Origin: an uncultured Pseudoclavibacter sp.
Lineage (GTDB): Bacteria > Actinomycetota > Actinomycetes > Actinomycetales > Microbacteriaceae
Direction: 5' to 3'
Assembly: GCA_946221025.1 (NCBI GenBank)
Contig: CAMIMS010000005.1
Span: forward strand, 1 to 64,000
DNA length: 64,000 bases
The notes beneath the pieces are model-generated. The model saw only the letters and a list, made by a program, of their open reading frames with translations. It had not been told where the DNA came from and ran no database searches. Position numbers and translations under genes: made by a program. The number at the start of each line of letters is the position of its first letter. Position 1 is the first letter of the stretch. Below, piece by piece: positions 52,984 through 62,807 of the stretch.

Positions 52984-55900
52984 CTAGAACACGACCCCGC
53001 AGGGCAGCTCCAGCGCGGTGTCGGAGACCGACTTGTCGTCACCGATCACCGTCACCTCGGCGCCGAGGCTCGTGACGTAGTCACCGGTGCCGGGCGTCCG
53101 GCACTCGCCCGAAACGAGCACGAGCGGTGCGTTCAGGCGGCGGGTGAGGTTCGTCGCCACGAGCGCATCCGGGTAGCGGTTCCCGGTCGCGACGATCACT
53201 CGCTCGGGCTTTGCCGGTGCGAACTGCTGCATGAGCAGCGTGTTCGTTTCGTAGCGGTCAGCGCCGCCGTAGCGAACTGCCGTCACGCCCTCGCGGCGCT
53301 CGACCTGTGCCTGCACGCTGGCCGAGATCGACGCCTCCGATCCGACGATGTGCACGCTGTTCGCGTCGAGGTTCGCGATCGCGCGTTCGGTCGCGGCCGG
53401 GAGGCGGTGACCGTAGGTGAACAGCACGGGCTTGACCTCACCGTAGGTGGCCGCCGCCGAAGCCGAGACCGCATCCGAGAAACTCGACCCGTCAACGAGG
53501 AAGACCTCCTCCGCCGTTGGGAAGAAGCGCTCGGCGAGCTTCGCGGCCGTGTCGAAGCGGTCCTGACCGGCAACGCGCATCACCTGCGCGCCCGGCACGA
53601 GCTGCTTGACCTGCTGCCAGGTCGCACGCGAGATCGCGCCCTCGTCACCGACGATGACGACCTGGTTCGGGTTCAGCCGTTCGATTTCCGCGGCGACATC
53701 AGCCGGGAGGCGGTCGGGCGTTGTCAGCAGGAGCGTGCCGTCGAGCTTCGCCGCGACCGCGGCCGAGGCGAGCGCATCCGGGTAGCGCTCACCGGTCGCG
53801 AGCACGACGGGCTTGCCGACCGCGTTGGTCTCCTTCGAGACCTGCACGGCGGTGTCGTAGCGGTTCGCGCCGGCGATGCGGCCCGGTACCTGCGGCTTCG
53901 GCAGGGCGACCTCCACGGTGCGCTCGACCGTGGTCGTGTTTCCGGCGGCGTCGGTCACCGTGTAGGTGAGGGTCGAGGTGCCGACCTTCGCGGTGTCAAC
54001 GCTTCCCTCGACCGTGATCTTCTCGGTGAGGTCGCCGTCGGTCTCATCCTTGGCGGTCACGCCCTGGAGGGGGTTGAACTCGCTTCCCTGCTCGATCGTG
54101 ACGTTCTCGGCGCCGGTGATCACCGGAGCGGTGCGGTCGCGAACGAGCGAGACCTTGTCCACGATCGCGCTTTCGGGGATCTGACCCGTCGGCGCTTCTG
54201 CCATCGCGGGCACGCGGTAGGTGGTGATGGTGAGGCGCTCTGGGGAGACCTGGATGTTCGTGACGTTCGGGGTGTTCTCCTGGTTCGTCACCGCATCCCA
54301 CGCCCACGGGCCCTCCTTCACGCGGTAGAACTTGCTCCCCGAGGTGGAGTTCGCGGTCACGTAGAGCACCTCACCGGGCTTCGCGCGGAACTCGTCGCCG
54401 ATCTCGCCCTTCAGCTTCGCGCCCTCGGCCGGGTCCGAGCCCTGCATCATCGGGGTTCGGGTATAGACGTGGTCGTGACCCATGAGCACCAGGTCAACGC
54501 CCATCTCCGAGAGCATCGGGGGAAGCTCGCCGCGACGCTGAATGATGTCGCGGTCGTTCACATGGGATGCGGTCGAGAACACCGAGTGGTGCAGCGTCAC
54601 GATCTTCCACTGGGCGCGGTTACCGACCTTGTCGAGGGTTTCGCGCACGAACTTCGTGTGCTCCTCGGTTGAGCGGTTGTTCGAGTTGAGGTTGATGTGC
54701 AGCACCCCGTCGCGCAGGAACCAGTAGTTGCCTCCCGCGCGGGTCACACCGAGCTCGCTACTCATGTTCGGGATGTTGAAGTGCTGCTGGAACAGCGCGC
54801 TGCCCGAATCGTGGTTGCCGATGTTCGGCGCGAAGGGGTATTCGCGAATCTGCGGGGCCGAGAAGACCTGCTCGTACTCGGCTTCGCTTCCGGCGCGGTT
54901 GACGTTGTCGCCCGCGGTCAGCCAGTAGGCCGCATCCGGGAAGTGGCGCTTGCTGTGCTCGGCCGCAATGCGCCAGCCCTCACCGTCGCGCTCGGTTCGA
55001 CCGGAGCCGATCTGAATGTCGCCGAAGTACATGAAGTTGTACTCCTCGCTCTTCGGAGCGACGGTGAAGCGCGAGGTGGTCGACCATCCGCCCTCTGCCG
55101 ACCCGACCCGGTACACGTACGTGCTTCCCTGGGTGAGGTTCTCGGCAATCGCGTGACGCTTCTCGGCGTTGTCGGCGAGACGAATAGTGGGAATCTCGGT
55201 CACGCCGGTCTCGGGCATCTCGGTGCCCTCACCGGTCGCGGGCGCGATCTGCACGACCTCATCCTGCTTGGATTCGGTCGACCACGAGAAGCGAATCTCG
55301 GTCGGCGTCTCACCAATGCCGAGCACGAGGTCGGTGATCGGCGACTTGCTCGACGGGCCGTCGGTCGGGTTCGGCGACTGGGTGGGCGCGGTCGAGAGCG
55401 TGCGGATGGAGTTCGCCGCCAGGTAGATGTCGGAGCTCGCCGGGCGGTCCTGGTAGAGCGCGATGGCGATGGTGTTCACACCGGGTGAGAACCAGCCCTC
55501 ACCGAACGCGGTGCGGGTCTCCTGCTGGGGGCTTCCGGTGCTGCTGCCGAAGTACTGCAGGTTCTCTTTGATTTCCTTCGCGTCGTCGTTGAAGCGCGTG
55601 ACCTCGCGCCCGTTGACGTACACGATCGCGGCGTCGTCGTAGCGAATGTCCATCTGCAGACCCGCGATGTTCTTGACCTGCTCGGCGCTCAGCTCGACCT
55701 GGGTGCGCAGAAAGTACGTGCGAATCGCGTTGCCGTTCTCGAGCCGGTGGGTGAGCTTCGTGCCCACCGGGTAGGTGGCGAAAAAGTTGTCCACCGACGA
55801 TGCGCTGCCGCTCTTCGCGCCGAAGGGGCCGGGGCCCGTCTTCCACGCGCTGTCGTCGAAGTCGTTCGTGGTCCACACCAGGCGGTTGTCGGCGCCGCCG

Positions 55901-56103
55901 GCCGGATCGGTGTCGGATTCGTCGAAGCGCCACTGGGTCTGGGCGTTGACGAGTTCGTAGCTCGGGCCGTCTTCTGCGGCAACGGCGGCGAAGGGGATGA
56001 GCATCGGCGCGATGAGCGCACCGAGGGCGAGTAGGGCCGCGACCAGAATCGACGCCAGGGTGCGACGCGATCCGGTGGTCGGCGACGAGGGGGACAAAGA
56101 CAT
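52984..56103 (-). CDS. Secreted metallophosphoesterase with purple-acid-phosphatase module and three CWB2 wall-binding repeats
   Basis: 1039 residues. Order: signal peptide (about 1-43), a beta-sandwich with 'FDDSAWKTGPGPFGAKSG', a fibronectin-like PAP module, a calcineurin-like phosphoesterase with all metal motifs ('YFGDIQIGSG', 'TAGDNVNRAG', 'IGNHDSGS', 'VTLHHSVFS', 'LMGHDHVYTRTP'), an Ig-like DUF5011 domain ('VTIEQGSEFNPLQGVTAKDE'), then three CWB2 repeats (about 760-1039, first 'IAGANRYDTAVQVSKETNAV'). ATG 56103 follows GAGG. It should hydrolyse phosphate esters at the wall. The CWB2 trio matches that of the protein encoded in the pst locus 40 kb away, suggesting a common anchoring site. 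Confidence 0.9.
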   Translation of the reverse strand: MSLSPSSPTTGSRRTLASILVAALLALGALIAPMLIPFAAVAAEDGPSYELVNAQTQWRFDESDTDPAGGADNRLVWTTNDFDDSAWKTGPGPFGAKSGSASSVDNFFATYPVGTKLTHRLENGNAIRTYFLRTQVELSAEQVKNIAGLQMDIRYDDAAIVYVNGREVTRFNDDAKEIKENLQYFGSSTGSPQQETRTAFGEGWFSPGVNTIAIALYQDRPASSDIYLAANSIRTLSTAPTQSPNPTDGPSSKSPITDLVLGIGETPTEIRFSWSTESKQDEVVQIAPATGEGTEMPETGVTEIPTIRLADNAEKRHAIAENLTQGSTYVYRVGSAEGGWSTTSRFTVAPKSEEYNFMYFGDIQIGSGRTERDGEGWRIAAEHSKRHFPDAAYWLTAGDNVNRAGSEAEYEQVFSAPQIREYPFAPNIGNHDSGSALFQQHFNIPNMSSELGVTRAGGNYWFLRDGVLHINLNSNNRSTEEHTKFVRETLDKVGNRAQWKIVTLHHSVFSTASHVNDRDIIQRRGELPPMLSEMGVDLVLMGHDHVYTRTPMMQGSDPAEGAKLKGEIGDEFRAKPGEVLYVTANSTSGSKFYRVKEGPWAWDAVTNQENTPNVTNIQVSPERLTITTYRVPAMAEAPTGQIPESAIVDKVSLVRDRTAPVITGAENVTIEQGSEFNPLQGVTAKDETDGDLTEKITVEGSVDTAKVGTSTLTYTVTDAAGNTTTVERTVEVALPKPQVPGRIAGANRYDTAVQVSKETNAVGKPVVLATGERYPDALASAAVAAKLDGTLLLTTPDRLPADVAAEIERLNPNQVVIVGDEGAISRATWQQVKQLVPGAQVMRVAGQDRFDTAAKLAERFFPTAEEVFLVDGSSFSDAVSASAAATYGEVKPVLFTYGHRLPAATERAIANLDANSVHIVGSEASISASVQAQVERREGVTAVRYGGADRYETNTLLMQQFAPAKPERVIVATGNRYPDALVATNLTRRLNAPLVLVSGECRTPGTGDYVTSLGAEVTVIGDDKSVSDTALELPCGVVF

Positions 56104-56565
56104 GATGGTCCTCGATTCGTCGGGTGCACGGGGCCCCTTCATCGAATCCATCGGGTGTGAACGACGGCGAAGGCGTGTCGTAACCGTGCTTTCAGGCGAT
56201 ATTCGTGTGTCGGCTTATCCCGCTTGCTACAGATAGAAGTCTGCGCGAAAAATCGGATGCGCCAAACGTTCGCCCGGATGCACGAATTGGCCGCATCCGT
56301 TCGTCATGGTTGAGATCGCCGCGCGGTGGGTGTCCCCAAACCCGCCCTCTCCGCTTGGCCCAGCACGGTGGTAGTGATCTGTTTCGACGTGATCTGTGCA
56401 CGTGTGCGACGTGCCGGGCCTGCCCAATTGCAAGAAGGGGGTTGGCCCGTCAACCCCTGCAGAACGGCAAGAACCGTGGCATAGGTGGTGTGCTCGCTGC
56501 CTCGCGGATACCAACTCCCGCCGCGCGGCGATCTCGCTGTTGAATTGTTCGGATGCGGATGCCCG
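56104..56565. other. 462-nt intergenic region, no supported gene
   Basis: Contains the promoter of the phosphatase on the minus strand. A single GTTCACACC, a partial PHO-like element, reads toward the phosphatase at about 56150-56158. Short open frames on both strands have odd composition and no ribosome sites. No RNA gene fold recognised. Confidence 0.5.
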
Positions 56566-57057
56566 CTACGAGGCCGGTTCGATGAGGTCGACGTTCCAGT
56601 TCATCGCCTGGATGCGCGTATCCAGTTCGCGATAGCGCTTGGCCGCCGCATCGGCGCGCTGTCGAAGTTCCTTCACCGGAATGGTCGGAATCGAGCGGAT
56701 CTCAGCGCGCGAGTATCGCCCGAATTCGGGCGCTGCCGCTTCGGCGGCGCTCAAGAAGAACTGCGTTTCCCGCTTCGCGATATCGCGTGCCGCGATCGCG
56801 TCGGTGATTGTCGAAAGCTGCGCTGCGCCCTCGGAAGGCCCATTCGCCATCGGGGTGACCGCGTTCGTGTGGTTGATCGCGCGAATGAGCCATTCGAGCC
56901 GTTTCGTGAGCGCATCGGCCTCACGAATGATCGTGATCGGGTTCTCGGCGGGCTCATCACCCTCCTGCACGAGAACGGTGCGGTTGAGGCGGTCGCTGAG
57001 AATTCTGAGCCGCGTCTGCACGTCGGCGCGTTCGGCAAGGGCTTCGGCGAGTTTCAT
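56566..57057 (-). CDS. DIP1984-family protein
   Basis: 163 residues, all-alpha and soluble. 'MKLAEALAERADVQTRLRIL', 'NPITIIREADALTKRLEWLI' with 'RAINHTN', and the C-terminal 'RELDTRIQAMNWNVDLI' match the DIP1984 (septicolysin-like) family found across bacteria. ATG 57057 gives the family start. Function of the family is not established. Divergent from the GNAT gene with a 72-nt gap. Confidence 0.85.
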   Translation of the reverse strand: MKLAEALAERADVQTRLRILSDRLNRTVLVQEGDEPAENPITIIREADALTKRLEWLIRAINHTNAVTPMANGPSEGAAQLSTITDAIAARDIAKRETQFFLSAAEAAAPEFGRYSRAEIRSIPTIPVKELRQRADAAAKRYRELDTRIQAMNWNVDLIEPAS

Positions 57058-57129
57058 GATGTCGTCTTGTGGTCGATCGGTGCTGTTTGGGCTGGCCAGC
57101 CTAACGCGTGCGGTAGATATGATCGCGCG

Positions 57130-57639
57130 GTGACCGCTGACGCACCCACCACCCGCACCATTCCTGTCGAGTGGGACGACCCGCGCGCGGTCGCCATTCG
57201 CGACGCCTTCGACGCCGAGATGGATGAGCGGTACTCGGGCTTCGAATCCTCGTCGACTGAGGATGACGGGGGCACCGACGACGTGTTCGCCACGAACCTC
57301 GATGACCTCGTCGTGGCGATGCTGCTGGTGAACGAGCACGACGAGGCGGTCGGCCACGCATCCCTGTTCCGCCGGCCAGAGCCGGCGACGCTGGAGCTGC
57401 GCAAGCTCGCCATCTCGCCCGCGCACCGCCGTCGCGGATACGCGCGCACCCTCCTTCGTGAGGTTGAGGGGGTGGCCAAGCGCCTTGGCGCCGAGCGCAT
57501 CGTGCTCGACACCGGGCCGATGCAGCCAGACGCCATCGCCCTCTACGAGGCGATGGGCTACCGGCGCATCCCGCCCTTCCCGCCGTATGACCGACTCGGG
57601 GAAGACGGAGCGATCTGCTTCGAGGTGCCGCTGCGGTAG
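57130..57639 (+). CDS. GNAT-family N-acetyltransferase
   Basis: 169 residues. The acetyl-CoA pyrophosphate loop is 'ISPAHRRRGYARTLLREVE' (Q/RxxGxG/A type), preceded by the beta-4 strand 'ATLELRKLA' and followed by 'ALYEAMGYRRIPPFPPY', the C-terminal GNAT signature. GTG 57130 is the likely start. Acceptor unknown; single gene. Confidence 0.87.
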   Translation: MTADAPTTRTIPVEWDDPRAVAIRDAFDAEMDERYSGFESSSTEDDGGTDDVFATNLDDLVVAMLLVNEHDEAVGHASLFRRPEPATLELRKLAISPAHRRRGYARTLLREVEGVAKRLGAERIVLDTGPMQPDAIALYEAMGYRRIPPFPPYDRLGEDGAICFEVPLR

Positions 57640-57690
57640 CGATCGGTTGCGGCGCTCTCACGCACGCCCGTGAGCCCGCCGCCCCTCGTT

Positions 57691-60600
57691 CTAGTTCGCG
57701 GCGAGCGCCTGTCGGATGCGTTTGAGCGAGACGGTCTCGGCCGTTCCGAGCTGCTGCGCGAACAGCGACACCCGAAACTCCTCCAGGAGCCACCGGGCAC
57801 GCTCGATGTGCTCGGGCGCATCCGGGGCGAGCGGCATCTGCCCGCCCGCATCCTCGTAGAGCGCCATTGCCTGCTGCACCTGCTGCAGCCCCGCGCGCTC
57901 AACGCTCACGTTCTCGCGCAGACGCTCGAGGCGCTGGGTCGCCGCGCGCAGGTATCGCGGGAAGTGCCGCACCCGCGCGAGTCCGTCGCGCGCAATGAAG
58001 CCGGGGGAGATGAGCGCTTCTAGGTGCGCCTTCTCGTCGGCCAGGGACGGCAGCACGCTCAGGTGATTCGCCTTCTTCAAGGCCTGCTCTGACGTGCGCC
58101 ACTCCGAGAGCACCTGCGCGATGAGCTTCGTGGAGTCAAAGAGCGCATCCACGACGCGGGCGTTTAGCGCATCCCGCAGCCGCTCGAACTCGCCCCGTTC
58201 CAGCACCAGGCCGTTTGGAGCGCCAGCTTCGCGAAGCGTTTCGCCCGCGAGCGCGAGCACGATGTCGTTCAGAAGCGCTGTGACGTTCGGGTAGGGGCTG
58301 GCGGCCAGCACGAGCTTCTCGTTCGCCGTCAGGTGCTCCTGCACATAGGTGACCGGCGTGGGAATGCTCTTCGCGAGAAGGGCCCGCACCGCGCGCGGGT
58401 GCTCGCGCGCCTGATCCTCGCTCGTGGTGACGAGCGTGAGGTCGATGCGGCCGCTATCGCCCGCCAGCCGTAGCGTCGGGTAGGCGCGGATCACGCCGCT
58501 TTTTTGGCGAAGGTCCACATGGGCCGCAATCGCGTCCATCGGCCACGACGTGACATCGCGCTGTTCGAGGTTCGAGGTATCGGGCGTGCTCGGGGCAGGC
58601 GATGCGGATGCGGGCGCCTGGGCTTTCGCGGGCCGCTTCGCGGATGCGTCGCGGGTCGCCCGCACGACGGAAGCTTCGGCGGCGGCCTTCAGACGCTGCT
58701 GCAGCGAGATGAGGTCGGTGCTCGCCCCGAGTTCGCGGCCGCGGTCATCGAGCACGCGAAATCGTGGTAGGAGGTGCGCAGGCACGCGCGAGAGGTCGAA
58801 CGCATCCGGGTCGAACCGAATCCCGGCCGCTCGCTGCATGACCCGGTGCAGGGTCTCATCGAGCGTGCCCGGGACCTCATCGCCCGCATCCGGTCGAAAC
58901 GCCGCGAGCGGTTTTGGCCCCGCCCCGCGGTGCGGCTCCACCTCGGCCGCCAGGAGCTTCGCGGCCCAATCGGCGGCCGGCACGAACTCGCGGCGAATCG
59001 CTTTCGGCAGGCTCTTCAAAAGCGCCGTCACGAGCTCAGCCCGCATGCCCGGCACCTGCCAGGTGAACGGTTCGGCTTCGAGCCTCGCCAGAAGCGGCAG
59101 CGGGATGCTGACGGTCACGCCGTCATCGTCGGCGCCCGGGTCGAAGCGGTACCGCAGCTTCAGGCGCTGCTCGCCCTGACGCCAGTGGGTCGGGAACTGA
59201 TCGGTGTCGGCGCTCGCATCCACCTCGTCCCCAACGAGGTCGCTCGCGCGCATATCGAGGAGTTCCGGTTGGCGCTCTCGAGCCTCGCGCCACCAGCGCT
59301 CGAAGGTCGGCTGCGAGACGACCGAATCCGGCAGGCGATCGTCGTAGAACGCGAACACCGCATCCGTGTCATCACCGAGCACATCCCGGCGGCGAACCCG
59401 ATCTTCGACACCGGCGAGTTCTTTTCGAAGCGCGGTGTTTCGCCGCTCGAATGCGTGGTTCGAGGTCCAATCACCCTCGACGAGCGCGTGACGGATGAAC
59501 AGGTCCCGCGCCCAGGCGGGGTCGGTTTTCGCGAGCTGCACGCGGCGCTCACGCACGATCGGCACCCCGTAGAGGGTGACCTTCTCAAGCGCGACGGCCT
59601 GGCCCTGCTTCTTCTCCCAGTGCGGATCCGATTGGCTGCGCTTGGCGAGGGGGCCCGCGAGACTCTCTGCCCACGACGGGTCGATCTTCGCGACCGTGCG
59701 CGCGAACAGGCGGCTGGTCTCCACGAGCTCGGCGGCCATGACCGCATCCGGCGCGCTCTTGGCAATGCCCGATCCCGGGAAGATGAGAAAGCGCGTGCCG
59801 CGGGCGCCGAGGTAGTCGCGCTTGGCCGCATCCCGAATCCCGATGTGCGAGAGAAGCCCCGCGAGTATCGAGCGGTGAATCGCATCCGCCCGCGCACCCG
59901 GCTCCTGCTCCTCCGGCGGCTCCGACAGGTCGAGGTTGAGCGGCTTCGCGAGGGAGCGAAGCTGGCGCACGACGTCCTGCCACTCCCGGTAGCGAAGCGC
60001 GTTCAGGTGCTCCTCGCGGCACATGCGCCGGAATGCACTGGATGAGCGTTCGCGGCTTTCGCGCTGCAGGTATTCCCACAGGTTCAACAGGGCGATGAAG
60101 TCGCTCACCGGGTCGCGGAACCTCGCGTGCAGCTGATCGGCGCGCTCGCGGGAGGCGAGGGGGCGTTCGCGAATGTCTTGCACGGTCAGCCCCGCAACGA
60201 TCACGAGCACATCGCGGCTGACGCCGTGACGTTTGGATTCGATGACCATGCGCCCAAAGCGCGGGTCAATGGGAAGGCGCGCGAGGTCGCGGCCGGTGCG
60301 GGTGAGGCGAAGAGCGGGCTCGCCGCTCGTTCGCGTGGCGGGCTCGTCGGTTCGCGGGCCGCGGCCGTTTCCGCGTCCCCGCCCCCGGCGGGGCGCAGCG
60401 GTGGTGACCGCGCCGAGTTCGCGCAGGAGATCGAGCCCGTCGCGCACGCCGCGGGGGTCCGGCGGTTGGAGAAACGGGAACTGTTCGAGGTCGCGGATGC
60501 CGAGTTCCAGCGCCTGCAGGATCACGCTCGCGAGGTTCGTGCGCAGAATCTCCGGATCGGTGAATTCCGGGCGGCTTTGGAAGTCTTCTTCCGAGTAGAG

Positions 60601-61779
60601 GCGGATGGCGATGCCCGGGCGGGTGCGGCCGGAGCGCCCCGAGCGCTGGTTGGCCGAGGCCTGTGAGACGGGCTCGATCGGCAGGCGCTGCACTTTCGCG
60701 CGCGTCGAGTAGCGCGAGATGCGCGCCGTGCCGGTGTCGATGACGTAGGCGATGCCCGGCACCGTGAGGCTCGTTTCGGCGACGTTCGTCGCGAGCACCA
60801 CTCGGCGAAGCACCCCGGGCGGGCGCTTCGACTCGAACACCCGGTGCTGATCGGCTGCCGAGAGCCGGCCGTACAGCGGCAGCACTTCGGTGTCGCCGGG
60901 GCGCTTTCGGCGCTTCAGGTGTCCCTCGATCGCCTCCTGCGCTTCGCGAATCTCCTGCTCGCCGGGCAGGAACACGAGCACATCGCCCGGGTCCTCGCGT
61001 TCGAGCTCATCTAGGGCCGCCGTGATGGCTTCGAGCATGTCGCGTTCGGATGCGCCGTGGTTCGCATCCGGCTCGTCGAACTCGTCACCGTCATCGGTGC
61101 GTGTTGAGGCGTCGGGCTTCAGCGGCCGGTAACGAATCTCCACCGGGAAGGTACGGCCCGAGACTTCGATGATCGGGGCGGGAGTCGTCTCACCGCTGTC
61201 GGGGTCGATCGTTCCGAAGTGGTTCGCGAATGATTCGGGGTCGATCGTGGCCGAGGTGATGATGACCTTGAGATCGGGCCGGCGAGGCAGGAGGCGCTTC
61301 AGGTATCCGAGGAGGAAATCAATGTTGAGGCTGCGCTCGTGCGCCTCGTCGATGATGATCGTGTCGTAGGCGTTCAGGTCGCGGTCGCGGTGAATCTCGT
61401 TGAGGAGAATCCCGTCGGTCATGAGCTTGATGCGGGTGTTCTCGCTCACCCGGTCGGTGAAGCGCACCTGGTAGCCGACGAGCCCGCCAAGGTCGGAACC
61501 GAGCTCATCCGCGATGCGCTCGGCGATCGTTCGCGCGGCGATGCGTCGCGGCTGCGTGTGGCCGATCATGCGGCGGCCAAGCTCGAGGCAGATCTTCGGT
61601 AGCTGCGTGGTTTTGCCCGAGCCCGTCTCGCCCGCGACGATCACGACCTGATTGGATTCGATGGCGTCGGCGATCTCGTCGCGAAGTTGCGAAACGGGCA
61701 GGTGCTCGGGGTAGTGGATATCCGGCACGGGCGCGAGGGGCGCATCCGGGCGCGACTGGTCGGCGGGGGCGGTCGGCAT
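57691..61779 (-). CDS. hrpA: ATP-dependent RNA helicase HrpA
   Basis: 1362 residues, the full HrpA length. 'VAGETGSGKTTQLPKI' (Walker A), 'DEAHERSLNIDFLLGYLK' (motif II), 'VIITSATIDPESFANHF' (motif III), 'NVAETSLTVPGIAYVIDTG' (motif V) and 'QRSGRSGRTRPGIAIRLYSE' (motif VI) identify a DEAH-box helicase; winged-helix, OB and the long DUF3418 C-terminal region follow. It has an Arg/Gly-rich insertion (near residues 455-470). Roles in mRNA processing and ribosome rescue are known for HrpA in E. coli. ATG 61779; divergent from the aldo/keto reductase. Confidence 0.95.
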   Translation of the reverse strand: MPTAPADQSRPDAPLAPVPDIHYPEHLPVSQLRDEIADAIESNQVVIVAGETGSGKTTQLPKICLELGRRMIGHTQPRRIAARTIAERIADELGSDLGGLVGYQVRFTDRVSENTRIKLMTDGILLNEIHRDRDLNAYDTIIIDEAHERSLNIDFLLGYLKRLLPRRPDLKVIITSATIDPESFANHFGTIDPDSGETTPAPIIEVSGRTFPVEIRYRPLKPDASTRTDDGDEFDEPDANHGASERDMLEAITAALDELEREDPGDVLVFLPGEQEIREAQEAIEGHLKRRKRPGDTEVLPLYGRLSAADQHRVFESKRPPGVLRRVVLATNVAETSLTVPGIAYVIDTGTARISRYSTRAKVQRLPIEPVSQASANQRSGRSGRTRPGIAIRLYSEEDFQSRPEFTDPEILRTNLASVILQALELGIRDLEQFPFLQPPDPRGVRDGLDLLRELGAVTTAAPRRGRGRGNGRGPRTDEPATRTSGEPALRLTRTGRDLARLPIDPRFGRMVIESKRHGVSRDVLVIVAGLTVQDIRERPLASRERADQLHARFRDPVSDFIALLNLWEYLQRESRERSSSAFRRMCREEHLNALRYREWQDVVRQLRSLAKPLNLDLSEPPEEQEPGARADAIHRSILAGLLSHIGIRDAAKRDYLGARGTRFLIFPGSGIAKSAPDAVMAAELVETSRLFARTVAKIDPSWAESLAGPLAKRSQSDPHWEKKQGQAVALEKVTLYGVPIVRERRVQLAKTDPAWARDLFIRHALVEGDWTSNHAFERRNTALRKELAGVEDRVRRRDVLGDDTDAVFAFYDDRLPDSVVSQPTFERWWREARERQPELLDMRASDLVGDEVDASADTDQFPTHWRQGEQRLKLRYRFDPGADDDGVTVSIPLPLLARLEAEPFTWQVPGMRAELVTALLKSLPKAIRREFVPAADWAAKLLAAEVEPHRGAGPKPLAAFRPDAGDEVPGTLDETLHRVMQRAAGIRFDPDAFDLSRVPAHLLPRFRVLDDRGRELGASTDLISLQQRLKAAAEASVVRATRDASAKRPAKAQAPASASPAPSTPDTSNLEQRDVTSWPMDAIAAHVDLRQKSGVIRAYPTLRLAGDSGRIDLTLVTTSEDQAREHPRAVRALLAKSIPTPVTYVQEHLTANEKLVLAASPYPNVTALLNDIVLALAGETLREAGAPNGLVLERGEFERLRDALNARVVDALFDSTKLIAQVLSEWRTSEQALKKANHLSVLPSLADEKAHLEALISPGFIARDGLARVRHFPRYLRAATQRLERLRENVSVERAGLQQVQQAMALYEDAGGQMPLAPDAPEHIERARWLLEEFRVSLFAQQLGTAETVSLKRIRQALAAN

Positions 61780-61857
61780 GGGGGTTCCATCCTACGGACC
61801 GGTCGCGGGCCGGTGGCCGTTCGGGGGCCGCGAAGGCGCGGCTGATAGAACGAGGCC

Positions 61858-62694
61858 ATGACGCAAACGCCAATGATCCCTCTCCGCGACGGCACCGAGA
61901 TCCCCCAGCTCGGGCTCGGCACCTTCCTCGTGCCCGATGAGGATGCGCAGCGCGTCGTCACCGACGCGCTCGAGATGGGCTACCGCCACATCGACACCGC
62001 GCGCCGCTACGACAACGAACAGGGAGTCGGCCGCGCGATTCGCGAGTCCGGCATTCCCCGCGACGAGATCTACGTCACCACCAAGGTGTGGAACGACGAC
62101 CACGGCGGCGACAAGCCGCGCGCCGCGATCGAGAAGAGCCTCGAGCGGCTCGGCCTCGACTACGTGAACCTCTACCTCATCCACTGGCCCGTGCCGAAGC
62201 AGGGCCTCGCGCTTGAGACGTGGGAGCGGCTCATCGAGCTTCGTGACGAGGGTCTCACCCGATCCATCGGCGTGTGCAACTTCCTCGACGAGCAGATGGA
62301 GGAGCTGCTGCGCGAAAGCGACGAGGTGCCGGTGGTCGACCAGATCGAGCAGCACCCGTGGCTGCAGCAGTCGAAGCTTCGCGAGCTGCTCGACGCGAAC
62401 GACATTCGCACCGAGGCGTGGGCGCCGCTCGCGCAGGGCGACAAGGCGCTGTTCGCTGAGGCTCCCATCCGGGATGCTGCCGAGGCTCACGAGCGCACCC
62501 CGGCGCAGGTGGTGCTTCGCTGGCACCTGCAGCGCGGATCGATCGTCTTCCCGAAGTCGTCGTCGCGTGAGCGCATGCTCGAGAACTTCCAGTCGCTCGA
62601 CTTTGAGCTGACCGCCGATGAGGTGACCGCGATCGACGGTCTCGACCGGGGCGAGGCCGGCCGCACCTCGGCCGACCCGCGCACGCACGGCTAG
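61858..62694 (+). CDS. Aldo/keto reductase
   Basis: 278 residues. 'YRHIDTARRYDNEQGVGRAI' holds the catalytic Asp and Tyr; 'YVTTKVWNDDHGGDKPRAAI' supplies the Lys, and 'YLIHWPVPKQG' the His. 'VFPKSSSRERMLENFQSLDF' is the NADPH-binding signature. Resembles bacterial 2,5-diketo-gluconate reductase/AKR5 enzymes. ATG 61858; single gene ended by a strong hairpin. Confidence 0.93.
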   Translation: MTQTPMIPLRDGTEIPQLGLGTFLVPDEDAQRVVTDALEMGYRHIDTARRYDNEQGVGRAIRESGIPRDEIYVTTKVWNDDHGGDKPRAAIEKSLERLGLDYVNLYLIHWPVPKQGLALETWERLIELRDEGLTRSIGVCNFLDEQMEELLRESDEVPVVDQIEQHPWLQQSKLRELLDANDIRTEAWAPLAQGDKALFAEAPIRDAAEAHERTPAQVVLRWHLQRGSIVFPKSSSRERMLENFQSLDFELTADEVTAIDGLDRGEAGRTSADPRTHG

Positions 62695-62736
62695 TTCGTC
62701 CAGTCGCCATCCCGATTGGATCGAGATGGCAGACGA

Positions 62737-62778
62737 ATGACAGTGGCCTCGCTCGTTCGTGAGCGAGGCCACTGTCAT
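62737..62778. terminator. Strong bidirectional terminator hairpin
   Basis: An 18-bp perfect stem (ATGACAGTGGCCTCGCTC and its complement) with a 6-nt loop lies between the convergent aldo/keto reductase and Pmt genes. It can terminate both transcripts. Confidence 0.85.
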
Positions 62779-62807
62779 ATTCGCCGGTGCCGCAGGCGCG
62801 CTGGTCG

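Noticed and set aside
52837..54672. 611-codon plus-strand frame over the phosphatase gene
   Set aside because: Antisense shadow of the CWB2 and phosphoesterase region; composition is His/Arg/Val-rich and featureless.
56205..56543. 112-codon frame in the gap between the phosphatase and DIP1984 genes
   Set aside because: Cys/Arg/Pro-rich, no ribosome site, no similarity recognised, and an equally long frame exists on the other strand.
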